64,000 bases of DNA from Anaeramoeba flamelloides (Eukaryota; Metamonada; Anaeramoebidae), in assembly GCA_027625915.1 (NCBI GenBank), contig JANTQA010000036.1, positions 12,793,001-12,857,000 of the forward strand. The letters are read 5' to 3'. Shown piece by piece: positions 53,118 to 64,000 of the stretch. How positions within the stretch are numbered: the first letter of the stretch is position 1; every line of letters starts with the position of its first letter. The notes beneath the pieces are model-generated. The model saw only the letters and a program-made list of their open reading frames with translations, was not told where the DNA came from and ran no database searches. Both the position numbers and the translations under genes were made by a program.

Positions 53118-55895
53118 CTATAAATAATTTAATTAAGAGTTTTTTATTTTTATTTTTATTTTTGTTTTTGTTTGTTTGTTGATTTTTTTTTTAAGAGAGA
53201 TTAAAAAGAAGATAAGTAAACCAATTATTAGTATAAGAATATTTTAATAATAATAATTTTATTTTTAGATTTAATTTTCTGTGTAAATTTGTTTAATTGT
53301 AAATATTTTTATTTTTTTATTTTTTTTTTGTATTAATTTTAAACAAATATAAACAATAAACTAAATTAAATTGTTTTCTACCCATTATAATATCTTTATT
53401 GTGAATGGAATTTAACCCCCCCACCCAAAAAAAAAAAAAAAAAAATCTTCAGATCTATCATTTTAAGTTTAACTTTTTATCAAACATTAAGAATTTAAAC
53501 CGTTGATTTTCAAAAATTATTTGGGCGAATTAAATGATTTAACTTTGAGAATCAAAAATATAAAACACCTAGAAAATTCGTAATATCCTATGATTATTAT
53601 CGTTTGCCATATGTCTAATATTTTAATTGGTTGAAAGGGAATTTCTATTCTTTAATTGATGATTATTGTAAGCTAAATTTCAAAAATAGGGTCAACATTA
53701 GTATTTTCTAAATTATTGGTATGTGTGTTGTGTTAACCAAATATTCTGAACCCAATATCTTTTAAAAGTTATTATTGAATATTTAATATCAAGAAACAAT
53801 CTTCTTTTAATGAAAATTTCCCAAAGTTGAATTCATTTTTTTGCAATTTTTCTTTCAAAATGATTCCATATTGTTATTTATATGTTGAATGAACAAGAAC
53901 ATTTTTGAAAACCGTTAATATTCAAGAGATGAGATTAATTAGCATTGGAGAAAGGGATTGTAAAATTCAAAGGAAGTAAAACACCCAAGAAGTGTTTGCT
54001 TCGAAAACAAGTATCAACCAAATTTGCTTTAATGAGTTACAATGGTTCCTTGAAAAGTGAAGAAATAGCAAGATCAAATAAGATCTTCTTTTCTCTTTCA
54101 TTTGGAGACACTGTGATGAATGTGATCGTATTCATTTTATCTTTGAGTTCTTTGTTGTACATTCAAAAAATTGGTTTTGTTTTCACTTTCTTTTCTTTTT
54201 CTTTTTCTTTTTCTTTCTTTTGTTGAGATTCTTTTTATCTTGAAAAAGGTATCAAGGAAAGTTTGGGTTGATACCAAATGCGTAAATAGTAAAAATCTGA
54301 TAACTCTGATGGAAAGTTGTTTCAAAAGGTTCTTGGAAGCAATGGTGAATCTTAAATGGATAATTTTAAGATGAAAAATCATTTCAAAAATAGGGTCAGA
54401 TTTATTTTTTTTCTTTATGGGTTTCTTTTCTCTATTCTTTTATTAGAAATAATAATTAAAACAGAAAAGGGTGTTTTTAGACAGTTATTTTTTAGTTTTA
54501 AGTTCTGATTTTTCTGGGTTGAGTTTTGGTATTCACTAAATGAGAAACTACAATTTTTTTCAATCAAAAATTTGTCCCTATTTTTGAAATTAAGCTTATA
54601 TGTAAATGTTCAATCAACCCTTCAACTCAATTAAAACAAAAAAAAAAAACTATCTATTGGTATGATCATTGGTTGAATTTCTTTTGATTTATTTTTCAAA
54701 ATTGATAATTGTTTTTTCAAAATCTTTTTATTAATAAAATTATTATTTTTAAAAATATTTTAAAATCTGTTAATATCACTTGAAAATTTAATAAAGTATT
54801 AAATTTCAATTAATTTTTAATACTGATATGAAGACCAATATCAAAATTTGTATTTTAATCTTTCTCTAATAGAATCTCATAATTTCAAATAATTACACAG
54901 TTTACTAAAATTGATTAGGAATTGAAATAAAAATAAAAAATTACTCTTATATTTTGAAATGAACAATTATTATGAATTTAAAATATTTTTTAAAATGTAC
55001 AAAATAACTTTTTCAAGATGGAGAAACTATAAAAAAGAGATAAAGTTTTTATTTCAGTATTTTATTGTTATATAAATTCTGTGACATTTTTAAGTTCAAG
55101 TTGAGTAAAGTTTTTAAAATTTTTTTAAATAAATTAAGTAATAATTTAAAAGTTCTAAAAAAGGATATATTTTTATTTATAAAAATTCACTAAAATTATC
55201 TAAAAAATATTACAAATAATTTTGTAAGATAACAACAAAAATTGGTTTATTCTTTTATTAATAATAAATAGGTTACCAAAAGATTTCAAAAAAGATTAAA
55301 AAAAAAAAAAAAAGAATTTAATTAATTAACAAAACAATTGTTTAAGAATATTGGAATTATATTATCAAATAAAATGATTTACTTTTGAAAAAGACATAAC
55401 AACTATTAAAGAAAATTGACATTTAAATATACTAGTGAAATGTGAAAGTCTCTTTTCTAAAAAAGAATTTTAGAAACAATAATTATTAGAATTTTTTTTT
55501 GAGCTCTCTAAAATATTTGAATTTAGAGAATATTTGTCGATAAAATTATATTCAAATAATTACTAAATATTATATAAATATAATTTGAAAATACAAAGTG
55601 GTGGATTTAGTCTTAGATCTCAACAAAAATTAATAGTCTTCTCGAAAAAAAATTTAATAAATTTCCTAAACTTACTTTTAATTTGTTTTTTTATTTATAT
55701 ATTTCTTTCTTTGAAATTTTACTTGTAGTAGATCTCAGTAAAATAAAAGTTTTCCATTTTTTTTTTTTTTGTAAATGTTGGAGAGGGTAGACACTCTATG
55801 GAACCCCATTACACTCAATGATACTCCACATAGATCTGCATCATATTGTTAATTTTTCAATTATTTTTTCAGAATTTAATAAACAGTATTTCTAA
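53118..55895. other. Intergenic region with MITE remains
   Basis: Should include the missing first exon and promoter of the BTB gene (53118-53420). A C-run (CCCCCCCACCC near 53411-53425) borders a 20-base A-run. AGCTAAATTTCAAAAATAGG at 53670 matches MITE ends, as do 54374 and 54596. A short open frame at 53945-54226 has no recognisable domain. Confidence 0.45.
54374..54596. mobile_element. Small MITE, diverged copy 3
   Basis: Left end ATTTCAAAAATAGGGTCAG, right end GTCCCTATTTTTGAAATTAA followed by GCTT. The length (223 bp) equals copies 1 and 2. The interior is strongly diverged. A further end at 53670 could belong to a longer relative that encloses it. Confidence 0.55.
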
Positions 55896-58102
55896 TTAAA
55901 AGGTTAGCGATAACGAAACACTAGACTAATTTACTTTTAAAATATCATACAAAAAACAATAAAAAAAAAAAATAAATAAAAATTACATACAGAACTAAAA
56001 ATTGGATCTGCGCCAAAATTAAGAAATAATTGGACAATGCGAGGATCGGGGAATTCACACACAAGATAATAAAAAGGCGAGTCATAAGAGCTATTTGGTA
56101 AATTGGGATCAGCACCATTTTGTAAGCACAATTGGAAAAGCTGAAATGTACTTTGTGAATTCTTGCAGATGAAATGAAAAGCGGTCGAGTATGATTTGTT
56201 GCATCTATTTAAATCTGCCCCCTTTTCAATGAAATACGTAATTAATTTGGGATCAAAATTAGAGCGCTGGCTAACAATCATTAAAGGAGTAGTTTCCGGG
56301 TAAATATTTTTTGTCTCAAGATGGTTTTCTTTGATTGGAGATTTCAAATGTTCGAATAAATATTTGATGATCTCGAATTTGTGAATTTTATTTTTACAAA
56401 GACAAACCAATGGCTGGTTTGAGATATTTGTGTTTTTCAAAATATCGAATTGCATCTCTTCAGCTAAAAAACGAACCATTTGCAATGTAATTGATGGGTT
56501 TGAAAATAAGAATTGTAAGGGTGATTCGGGATACTTATTTTCTTGAAAAAGCCCCATTTTTATGTGTTTTGTAAGAAATGTTAATATTTCTAAGTTCATC
56601 ACAGAATGCGAACAAATGTAGTGTAGTGGGGTTCTGTTTCGAGAGCCTTTTCTTTTCAATAAATCAGGATAACTTTCTATTAAGAAATATACAATATCCA
56701 AATCAATTTTTTCGTTTTTTAAATAATTATGAAAAATATTATTTTGGGCAGTATTGGTTTGATAGATATCGATCCCACATTGAACTAAATATTTAATCAC
56801 CTCAACTTCTAAATTCTTTCTTTTAAAGTAATAAAAGAGAGCATTTTCATTTGCCAGTGTAGTTTCTAAAAAGTTTATTAATGACTGCTGTTTGAGCTTT
56901 TCCAAGATTTGTAATCCAATATGGGGCAATTGAATAATATAGTGTATTGATGACAAACCGTTCTTATCTTGAACATTTGCAATATCCTGTGCTAAAGAAA
57001 TTATATAGTTTAATTGTTCAATGGTAATTGGTAAATTACCTTCGAAAGACAAATGCAAGAATGACTTCTTTTCATCGTTTAATAATGAAAAATCTGCATT
57101 GTTCTCTTCAAAACATTTCAGCAGCTGGAACCAGGTTTCTGGGTTTGAACGGTAATAAGACCTCTTTTTGCATAGCAAATGAGTTACACTGTTTTTGTGG
57201 CTCTGTTCGATGAGATTTGCCTTTGCGCCATTCTGGAAAAATAATTCGACGATCTTTCGACCCGCAGCCCTTTCCTCGAGAACCTTGTAATTTTGGATCA
57301 GCCTTGAGGAAAATAAATAGTGAAACGCTGTTCGACCTAATTTGTCACATTTGTTCGGGTTTGCATTTTTCTGGAAACAATATTCCAAGATTTTTAACAC
57401 CTTACTTGTGTCAGAGAAATCGACGCTGTTTTTGCAGATCAAATGCAAACTCGTTTCGCCTCTCCAATCTTCATGGTTAAGATCAGAACCACCCTCTACC
57501 AACAACTGAATACAGGGCAAGGAGACCTCACTTCTTTGGCAATAATTGTAAAGAGAATTTTTCCCATTGACAGTGAGAATGTTTGGATCAGCACCATGTT
57601 CCAGAAATAATTTTAATAACTCTAAATTACATCCAAGATTGGAACACAAGTAATTTAGTGCCGTTTTGTTTCTCCTGTCCATTTGGTTTAATTCACACCC
57701 CAGCTCAAGAAACCATTCGACAATAGGCACTTCAATGTTTTCGTTCGAACAATAAACAAGAAAGGGTGTGAGATGATCGTTATCCAAAGAAAAGAAAAAT
57801 TCTTTGCTTGTGCTATTTAGGAACAAATTGAGAAAATTGATACTCACACAATTGGTTCGCATTAAATAGTGTAATGCGGTTTCGTTCTGATTATTCCGTT
57901 TAGTCACTAAGTGACCCAATTCAATTCCCTTTTTGATAAGGCCATATACACACTTACTTAAGCACAAATAATGAAGCACAGTGCACCCAGTGTCGCTTTC
58001 CTGTGTATTGTGGGGTATTGTTTTTAATAATTGACTTATTGCTTCTGAATCTCCAGATACTAAAATTTCAATGTCTTTTCGTGACAAGTTTTTCTTTTCC
58101 AT
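55896..58102 (-). CDS. Ankyrin-repeat protein, two exons
   Basis: Exons 55991..58102 and, tentatively, 55896..55925 (donor GTATGT, acceptor ATTAG, phase 0), giving 713 residues. Almost the whole length is ankyrin-like repeats of 33-37 residues, recognisable by LHYLC, ALHYL, ALNYLCS, SLHLICK, AFHYLFS, PLHYICS, AFHFICK and the turns EHGADPNI, EGGSDLNH, KNANPNKCD, EKGADLNRCN, NGADPNLPN. About 15-18 repeats can be counted, many degenerate. No second domain is visible, so partner and function are unknown; such proteins act as binding scaffolds. Start is ATG 58102 (MEKKNLSRKDIEILVSG), preceded by in-frame TTG but no other ATG. The short last exon (SSVSLSLTF) is inferred only from splice consensus and frame. 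Confidence 0.85.
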
Positions 58103-58435
58103 TCCAATCAAGGAACCAATATTAAAAAATGATCTTCAAAGATTATGTCTTGTGTTGTTTCAGAAAAATTGTTCCTATTTTGGGCTCATGAAACAAGAGT
58201 AGTTTTGACAAGTTTGGGATTAGAGTGAACACTGAATTTTAAAGTAATTAGCAAGAGTTTCGTTATTTGGAGGATTGAAATATTTTTTAGAATTTTCGAT
58301 TAACGACAAACCAATCTTGTAATTTTTTCAAAAAGTTCGATTCACTTACACTGAATTTGCTCCACTCATAAAGAATGGCTTACAATGAAAAATGAAATGT
58401 TGTAATTGAATTTCTATTGTTGATAAAATTCATAA
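58103..58435. other. Upstream region of the ankyrin gene
   Basis: AT-rich, no ORF. Contains the presumed promoter and leader of the minus-strand ankyrin gene; no specific motif seen. Confidence 0.4.
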
Positions 58436-59757
58436 CATTCAGTTCCACTTTTAAGGGACAAACTTTAAACGAAATATAAGACTCAAAAAAAATTCCTAAT
58501 TAAGGGATAACTCTTTGAACTTACTGGGTAAAAAGATTAAAATATGTTATTGGTGATATTCTTTACTTATAAATTTTGGATATGCCAAGTGTCATAAAAG
58601 TCTGATCAACAAAGAAACCCAAAAAAGAATATTTTTTTTCTGTAAGATCAAATGTTTTAATCCTTTTTTTCTGAAAAAGAAAACTCTTAAATTAATTTTA
58701 TTTCTCGTATTATAACAAGTAATTGCCCATTTTATTGGCTTTTTAATCATTATTAGAAATACAACAAGTTTTTGTTACCAGTTATATTAAACTAAAGATT
58801 TTTATCCATTTTTTTGAGATAAAACTTTAGGTTAACCAAAAAAATGATATATTTAACTGATTCGAAAATAATTGAATTTTTTAAAGGAGGGTAGTTATAA
58901 TAATTAAATTTTTAAAGTCATTTAAAAATTTTATAAAGAAATTTTGTTTTTGTAATAAGATGAAATTCCATTTTTCAAAATGAAATTTTCTTGACGATAT
59001 TTTGGAATATTGTAATTTTATCCTCAAATTAAAAATCATTTTTTAGTGATAAAAATAATTTAAACTGTAATAATGTTTCTTGTGAATAAGACCAAACAAT
59101 TTGTTAAAAAATTTTTTTTAATTTTTTTGGAAATTTGATCTTATTCATTTTTTGAAAATCAAAAAACAACTTTTTTAATACATGAAAGAAAAAAATTTTT
59201 TTGCAGAATAGATCTCAATTTAATTGGGAAAATTTTGTTAAGATTCTATCAAATATTTATATATTTTGTCACCTATACCTTAATTAGTATTATTGTCTAA
59301 GATTTGAATTGAAATATTAATCATTATAAAGAATAAATAAATAAAAAATTTTATTACTAAATCAAGACAATTCAAACCAAAAAAAATATTTTTTCCCATT
59401 TTCAAGAATTAACGTAATTTTTAATAAAATAATAGGTTACTTTTTTTCATTTTTAGGAAACATTTGAATTTTTTATTTCAAAAAAGAGATTCAAATTAAC
59501 AAATTGTTTAAATGAGGTTAACTCATCCATTTCATAATTAGAAACCCAAATTACAAAAAAAAATTTTTCAAGATCTTGACAAGATTTCATTTTATTATTT
59601 TAAATTTACTACCCCCTTAAATTAAATATTATTTCGGATTTTTTTTTTTTACAACTTTTATGTTCCTCAAATCTGAATTTTCAGCCTTAATTTGAGATTT
59701 TTTGTCAAGGATTTTTGATTTGTAACTTTATTTCTACCTTCAAAGTGGCACTGACTG
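58436..59757. mobile_element. 1.3-kb element with the 195-bp MITE's ends
   Basis: Left end CATTCAGTTCCACTTTTAAG and (complement of right end) CAGTCAGTGCCACTTTGAAG, both extending into CTAATTAAGG/CTCAAATTAAGG blocks as in the MITE copies at 21567 and 51659. Between the ends is about 1.1 kb of AT-rich sequence without a recognisable ORF. Either a longer relative or a MITE into which other sequence was inserted. Confidence 0.6.
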
Positions 59758-60639
59758 TAATAATAATAATAAAGAAAAAAATCATGGTGTATCAATAACA
59801 AAACAATTCAATTATTCCCCAATAACAAAAATTCAAAGAACAAAAAAAATAACTTCATAGCATAATTATAGAACTCAAGGAAAAAAATGAAAAAAACAAT
59901 AAGTTTAAAACAACAAGATTTAATTGGCAAAAAAATTCAATATTGGAAAAAAAAGTTTAAAAGTATACTCAATTTCAAAAATTCAGTATTTGGAAAAAAA
60001 AATATAATCTTTTCTTATTTTAAATTTCTCAATACTTATAATTCTTCTATTAGAAATAAATTGTTTTCTTAAAGTATAAAATCTTTTTAATTAACTTTTT
60101 GGTGGTTTTATCTAATATGTGGTTATATTGTAATTCTTGATATATCCGAAACAAAATTAAGATTTTCTAATATAATTGAGATAAAAAAAACTCTTTGGGG
60201 GAATGAAAAAATGAAAAAAAAATCTCGGGTGATCTTAAAAACTACAAAACAGCTACACTTTTGAAACTACCACATGTAAATTAACAGTTGTTTTCAAAAT
60301 TGTTAACATCAATGATTTAAATTGATAATTAAATATTAACCCTTTGAAGATTTTTACTCGAAAGTTCTTTTTTTTTCTTAATTTATAATACAAGATCTAT
60401 CAATATGACTGTGTTTATTGTTTTGATTTGGAAAGAGTCTCTTTGTTATAATCTGAGTTTGGATGGGAAGAAAGAAAAAAGATATTGTTCGAAGTGATAT
60501 AAGATTATGTTGAGGAATTCGAAGAACGACGATTAATATCATCTTAACTCTAGAACAATATTATATTTTGAGTCTGGAAGGAGGATCCAAAACGAAGAAA
60601 CATAAAAGGCGAATGTTGAACAAATGAAACAATATGAGA
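59758..60639. other. Intergenic, no gene recognised
   Basis: A Lys-rich open frame at 59887-60072 has no recognisable domain. Nothing else is seen before LINE-derived sequence begins. Confidence 0.45.
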
Positions 60640-61308
60640 CGCTATTTATTTTTTCAACTTGGGATCTAACTCATCAAAACAAATAAATTTAACAAATAAA
60701 AACAAAACAACTAATTTGTTATTTTTTAATGGTACTTTGAATAACTTTTTCATCAAAGGATCTTATCTCCCAATGGAGTTAACAAAAAAATTGAAGTTAA
60801 ATTTTTCATTTTCATCATTTGATTTCAAAACTTGGTTTCAAATTTTCTAGAGACAAACTAGATAAGTCTATCCTTTCAATGAGATCTATTTCCTCTTTTA
60901 TTTTCCATTTGTCTGCCAATTCCCAAAAGGGATCAAACTTCAAAATTGGCTTGCACCTGGAGTTCTTAACAATAAAGGATTTTGAAAAAATAAAAATTTG
61001 GTTGCAAATATATTATAAAAAAGAAGGGAATAGGAGTTTATCAAGAAGATCCTCTTTCTTGCCTTTAGTGTTTGGGTTTATCAGTCGTTTGTTAATTGAA
61101 GAAATTAAAGATTGAGTTCATAATTTTCAAATGTTTGCAAATGACGAAATTTTAATAATGGGAGCAATATCAGAAATTGACAAAAAGTACATAATAATAT
61201 ATAAAATTATCCAAGAATTCGAAATTCATCCAAAATATTGATAAAACCTTAAAAGCAAACCAATTATCAGAAATACAATATTTAAAGCATTGGTTTGAGT
61301 ATAAAAGG
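60640..61308 (+). pseudogene. LINE reverse transcriptase fragment, 5' part of a split copy
   Basis: Degraded reverse transcriptase: pieces such as SFIFHLSANS, LHLEFLTIKDFEK, KEGIGVYQEDPL (seen across a frame change near 61020) and LVFGFISRLLIEEIKD, then VHNFQMFANDEILIMG, which is the YADD-box region with FAND in place of YADD. IIYKIIQEFEI and SEIQYL follow as in the copy at 6.6 kb (IYKIIRDFGM, KEILYLG). The copy is interrupted at about 61308 by a DNA transposon and resumes near 63005. Confidence 0.72.
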
Positions 61309-62987
61309 AATTTCGTGCCCGAAAAATCATTTTTTGTAAAATTCCAAAATGATAAATCAAAAGAGTAATATCCAAAAATCAAAATTAAAGTACATGAAGG
61401 ATAAAAAAAGGTTAACAATTACAGGTGCCGTTTTTTAATAAATTTAATTCTTTCAAAAAAACTTTATGATTTTAACAATAATAGTAAAGCTTTAGAATAT
61501 TTAATTGACTTTTATCAAAAAAAATAATCCAATCCAACAAAAATTGAAAAGAAAAAGATTTAATGAAAAAAACGAAATCAAATTCAAAGAATCATCAAGA
61601 ACATATATTTTTAAATATTACCTATAACACGAAATATCTTATGATTCCCAAATTAATATTAAATTATTTTCAATTCGCTAAAGTCAATGAAAAAGTTGCA
61701 GAGAAAAACAAACACTACACACAGTTTTCTATAGAAAAAAATAATAACAAATAAATCGTACATACAAGTGATTATATTAGAAATCAGCAAATACAAAATG
61801 AAGACATCTTATTAATAAGTAATCTGTTGTTTTCAAGTATTGGGTATACAGATTATACCGTTTTTATTTAGTCTAATTTTGGGAAAAGAAAAATTAATTA
61901 ACAAAAATCTTTTTTATAAAATCCAAAAGGAATTTATTTTCCCAATTATAAATAAAATTTGGGAAAAACATCAAAAACAAGATTTCAATAGATGGTTTTT
62001 ACAATTTAATTGTTGATGGGAGGTTTTCTCGCCCACAGAGAAAAAAAAGGACCATCGCGTTATGTAACAGAGGTATGTATTAATGAAAAAAATTTATTAG
62101 TTATTGATTTATTTACACTTTCGATTTTTGAAAAACAACCAAATAAAGGGAATTTAGAAGCACAAGCTTTCTTTAAAATATTAGAAAAATTCCCTCTGAA
62201 ACACAAAACAATTAATTCAATTATCTGTGATGAAAATTTGTCACTCATAAAAAAATTAAAAAAAGAGAAACCGAAAATAAAAATAATTAATTGTATTGGT
62301 CACAAATCTAATTCAATAAAAACGAAGTGGAAGAAAATCTGCAATTCAAGAAAATTATTGACTGAAAAGGAGAAAATCAAAAAAAATTATCATAAAAATA
62401 AAAAATATTTTTATAAGTTCGAAAACTTGTTAATTTATAGTGATAAAATATCAAAACACTTTAAAATTTGCTGTAAGATGTGTCAAAATCAAAATGAATT
62501 TAAAAAATTATGGTTTAATTTCGCAAATCATTTTCACAATAATCATGAATTATGCTCCAAATTCTTTCCAAATAGTAAATGTTGTAAGAAAAACTATCAA
62601 GTTAAACATTTATTAAATCAAAAAAACTTTATTCTCTGCAAAGAAATTCTTGAAATGATTTGGAAAGGTAATATTTCTAAAAAAATTGATAATTATTTAG
62701 AAGCAAAACAAACATCTATCATAGAATGTTTCAATTCCACTTTATCCAAATATACACCAAAACAGAAATTTTTCCAATATGAAACTTTTGTTGCAAGAAC
62801 TTATTTATGTGCTTTAGTTTGGAATTACAAACATCTCGATAAAACTAAAACACATTTATTTGAAAAAATTAATAAAAATATCTTAACTTCAATCAATTGT
62901 ATCAACCAATTAATAAAACAATATTAAACAAAAAAAATTTCAAAAGAAAGTTAAATAAAAAAAATGTTCTTTTTTCGGGCACGAATT
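61309..62987 (+). mobile_element. DDE DNA transposon inserted in a LINE
   Basis: Terminal inverted repeats: left TTTCGTGCCCGAAAAA (61311-61326) and the complement of 62970-62987, ATTCGTGCCCGAAAAA. The element interrupts the LINE between its reverse-transcriptase end (SEIQYL, 61290) and the continuation (LKLKNVSKKSSKK, from about 63010), which are adjacent in the uninterrupted copy at 6.9 kb. About 1.68 kb, single transposase gene, decayed in its first half. Confidence 0.7.
62010..62927 (+). pseudogene. DDE transposase with C(2)H motif, possibly Kolobok-like
   Basis: Open frame of about 304 residues covering most of the catalytic core; the N-terminal part lies upstream in other frames (ILLISNLLFSSIGYTD, 61800; YKIQKEFIFPIINKIWEKHQ, 61910; VDGRFSRPQ, 62012). 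Putative first Asp is in VDGRFS, frame-shifted relative to the main frame. The second Asp is in ICDENLSLIKK (62229). CIGH at 62292-62303 matches the C(2)H motif of hAT, P, Kolobok and related transposases. The Glu is in SIIECFNSTLSKYTPK (62724). WFNFANHFHNNH and FVARTYLCALVWNY complete a pattern seen in animal DDE proteins with GDGR and TDRH motifs. The ATG nearest the open part is 62016, but it is not the natural start. The gene is broken by at least two frame changes and stops upstream. Confidence 0.7.
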
Positions 62988-64000
62988 TTTTTTTTAATGC
63001 GACCACTGCTTTAAGTATTTGAATTGAAATTGAAAAACGTTTCTAAAAAAAGTTCAAAAAAGTTAAAAACAACTTCAAAAAAAGCAAAATGGTTTGTAAA
63101 CAAAAAAAATTACCGAGTCAATGGAGTGAAAATACAAATATTTAAAATGATGTGTATTAGTATGTTGTTTTGAAGATCTAGTAATATTTAATCTATCTCA
63201 AAAAGATTTCGACTCAATTAGGTTATGATAAATAAAAAAGTAACAAAATTCTTAAAAATAAATCTTCACTCACCAAGGGTAATCTATAAAATTGAAACAA
63301 AAATTGACCTCATCAGAATTCCAATATATAAAAAAAGATAAAAACTCAAAAAAGAAATTAGAAATTCTCGGGCTTTAAGCACATATCAAAAAAATTAAAA
63401 TGTTCAAAAAAAGATAATGAAAATATTAATTGGAAAAGTAGAGACCTTAAAATTATTAAATATAAATCTAAATCAATTTAGAGAAAGATTGGTAATAAAT
63501 TGTTCTGGGTAGATAGGTCAAGAATAGTTTAAAAATTATAAGGTATAACAATATAAATAAACAGTTGTGTCGTAGAGCGCCGGGGAGTGCTGTAGAGTGC
63601 CTAGGTTTTTCTGAACTCAAGAGAATAGTAAAAATCAAAGAGTTTACTCAATTCGTTTCAATTCTAGAAAATGTTGTCACCGGTTTTTTGAGTTTTCTGT
63701 TTATTTGAAAAACCAAATGGCATTTTTCTTGAGAGTTTATTTTTTTATTTATAAAATCTATTGATTTTCGTTAGGCTTTTTTGAGTTTTTGAAATAAACC
63801 GAAAATTTATTAAAATTTTCTTCTTATTTCTAAAAGTAAAAAAAACCGAGGAATACTTCACAAATAAACAGAAAACTCAAGAAAAGCTAACTGCTCTTTT
63901 CGTGATTTCAAAAGAGAAAAATCTTTGATTTTCGTCACTTTTGTAAATTATGGAAAAGCTAACTACGATTTTTTTTCAATTTGAGAAATAAAACGAAAAT
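62988..64000 (+). mobile_element. LINE C-terminal part and foldback tail, runs off the window
   Basis: 63010-63567 resumes the interrupted LINE: LKLKNVSKKSSKKLK, ISMLF, DLSQKDFDS, INLHSPRVIYKIETKIDL (compare PHLPRLIYKTEATIDL at 7.1 kb) and ENINW, in decayed frames. Then GTAGAGCGCCGGGGAGTGCT and GTAGAGTGCC units (63572-63600), an A hairpin, nested C-D-C' arms (63680-63885), a second A and the beginning of a B hairpin at the window end. Confidence 0.75.

Noticed and set aside
1-64000. LTR retrotransposons or other virus-like elements
   Set aside because: No long direct terminal repeats with protease, integrase or capsid motifs were seen. The reverse transcriptase pieces have non-LTR features (QGDPLxPLLF, C-terminal Cys/His knuckle, A-rich 3' end).
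1-64000. CRISPR array, prokaryotic operon or organelle DNA
   Set aside because: No regularly spaced identical repeats, no Shine-Dalgarno-led gene clusters, and conserved genes carry spliceosomal introns.
1-64000. tRNA or rRNA genes
   Set aside because: Scanned by eye for the T-loop GGTTCRANYCC and for conserved rRNA blocks; none found. A covariance-model search would be needed to exclude a diverged tRNA.

Overview
This is a 64-kb piece of a very AT-rich nuclear genome from a unicellular eukaryote. The evidence is: conserved eukaryotic genes split by GT-AG introns, one gene per promoter, long Asn homopolymers, abundant A/T runs and dense dispersed repeats. The best guess is an amoeboid protist of the Anaeramoebae type. 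That rests mainly on the double-BTB protein at 52.3-53.1 kb and the general base composition, as I remember such proteins, and has not been tested by a search.

Layout of host genes: 1-1134 (+) proteasome alpha-6, cut by the window start; 5795-10929 (-) a LAMTOR3/MP1-like Ragulator subunit in three exons; 16589-19809 (+) a TMEM151-family membrane protein in two exons; 24029-33349 (+) a 3106-residue single-exon protein with a repetitive basic N-terminus and about a dozen degenerate PH/GRAM-like beta repeats; 35866-46744 (-) a FLY1/Tul1-like transmembrane RING E3 ligase in five exons; 46967-49261 (+) a kexin/furin-like protease, divergent from the E3 gene across 222 bp; 52290-53117 (-) a double-BTB protein; 55896-58102 (-) an ankyrin-repeat protein. 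No tRNA, rRNA or CRISPR was seen. Exon joins were inferred by eye from protein similarity, frame and splice consensus.

Most of the rest is repeat debris. One family dominates: a non-LTR retrotransposon (LINE) whose coding 3' end (reverse transcriptase, then a C-terminal Cys/His knuckle) is followed by an unusual 3' tail. The tail has short AGTGCCGTAG-type tandem units, a series of long foldback hairpins joined by GTTAGG/CCTAAC, a small terminal hairpin and an A-rich end. At least nine loci carry this tail (about 2.0, 4.3-5.4, 7.4-8.0, 18.3-19.0, 34.6-35.5, 37.2-37.8, 43.1-43.8, 49.9-50.2 and 63.6-64.0 kb). Around it sit several non-autonomous inverted-repeat DNA elements, among them a TTAA-flanked 500-bp family, a TA-flanked 195-bp family, and two elements inserted into LINE tails. 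One coding DNA transposon (DDE type with a C(2)H motif) has inserted into a LINE copy near 61.3-63.0 kb.

The striking structural theme is that three conserved genes (LAMTOR3, TMEM151, FLY1/Tul1) carry introns of 1.7-5.1 kb filled with these elements, while other introns are 54-402 nt. In two of the genes, inverted copies of an element bracket exons, which could form long dsRNA in the transcript. LAMTOR3 (lysosomal nutrient signalling), the FLY1/Tul1 ligase (Golgi/endosome protein quality control) and the kexin protease (Golgi processing) all act in the endomembrane system, but being neighbours here does not by itself show that they work together.
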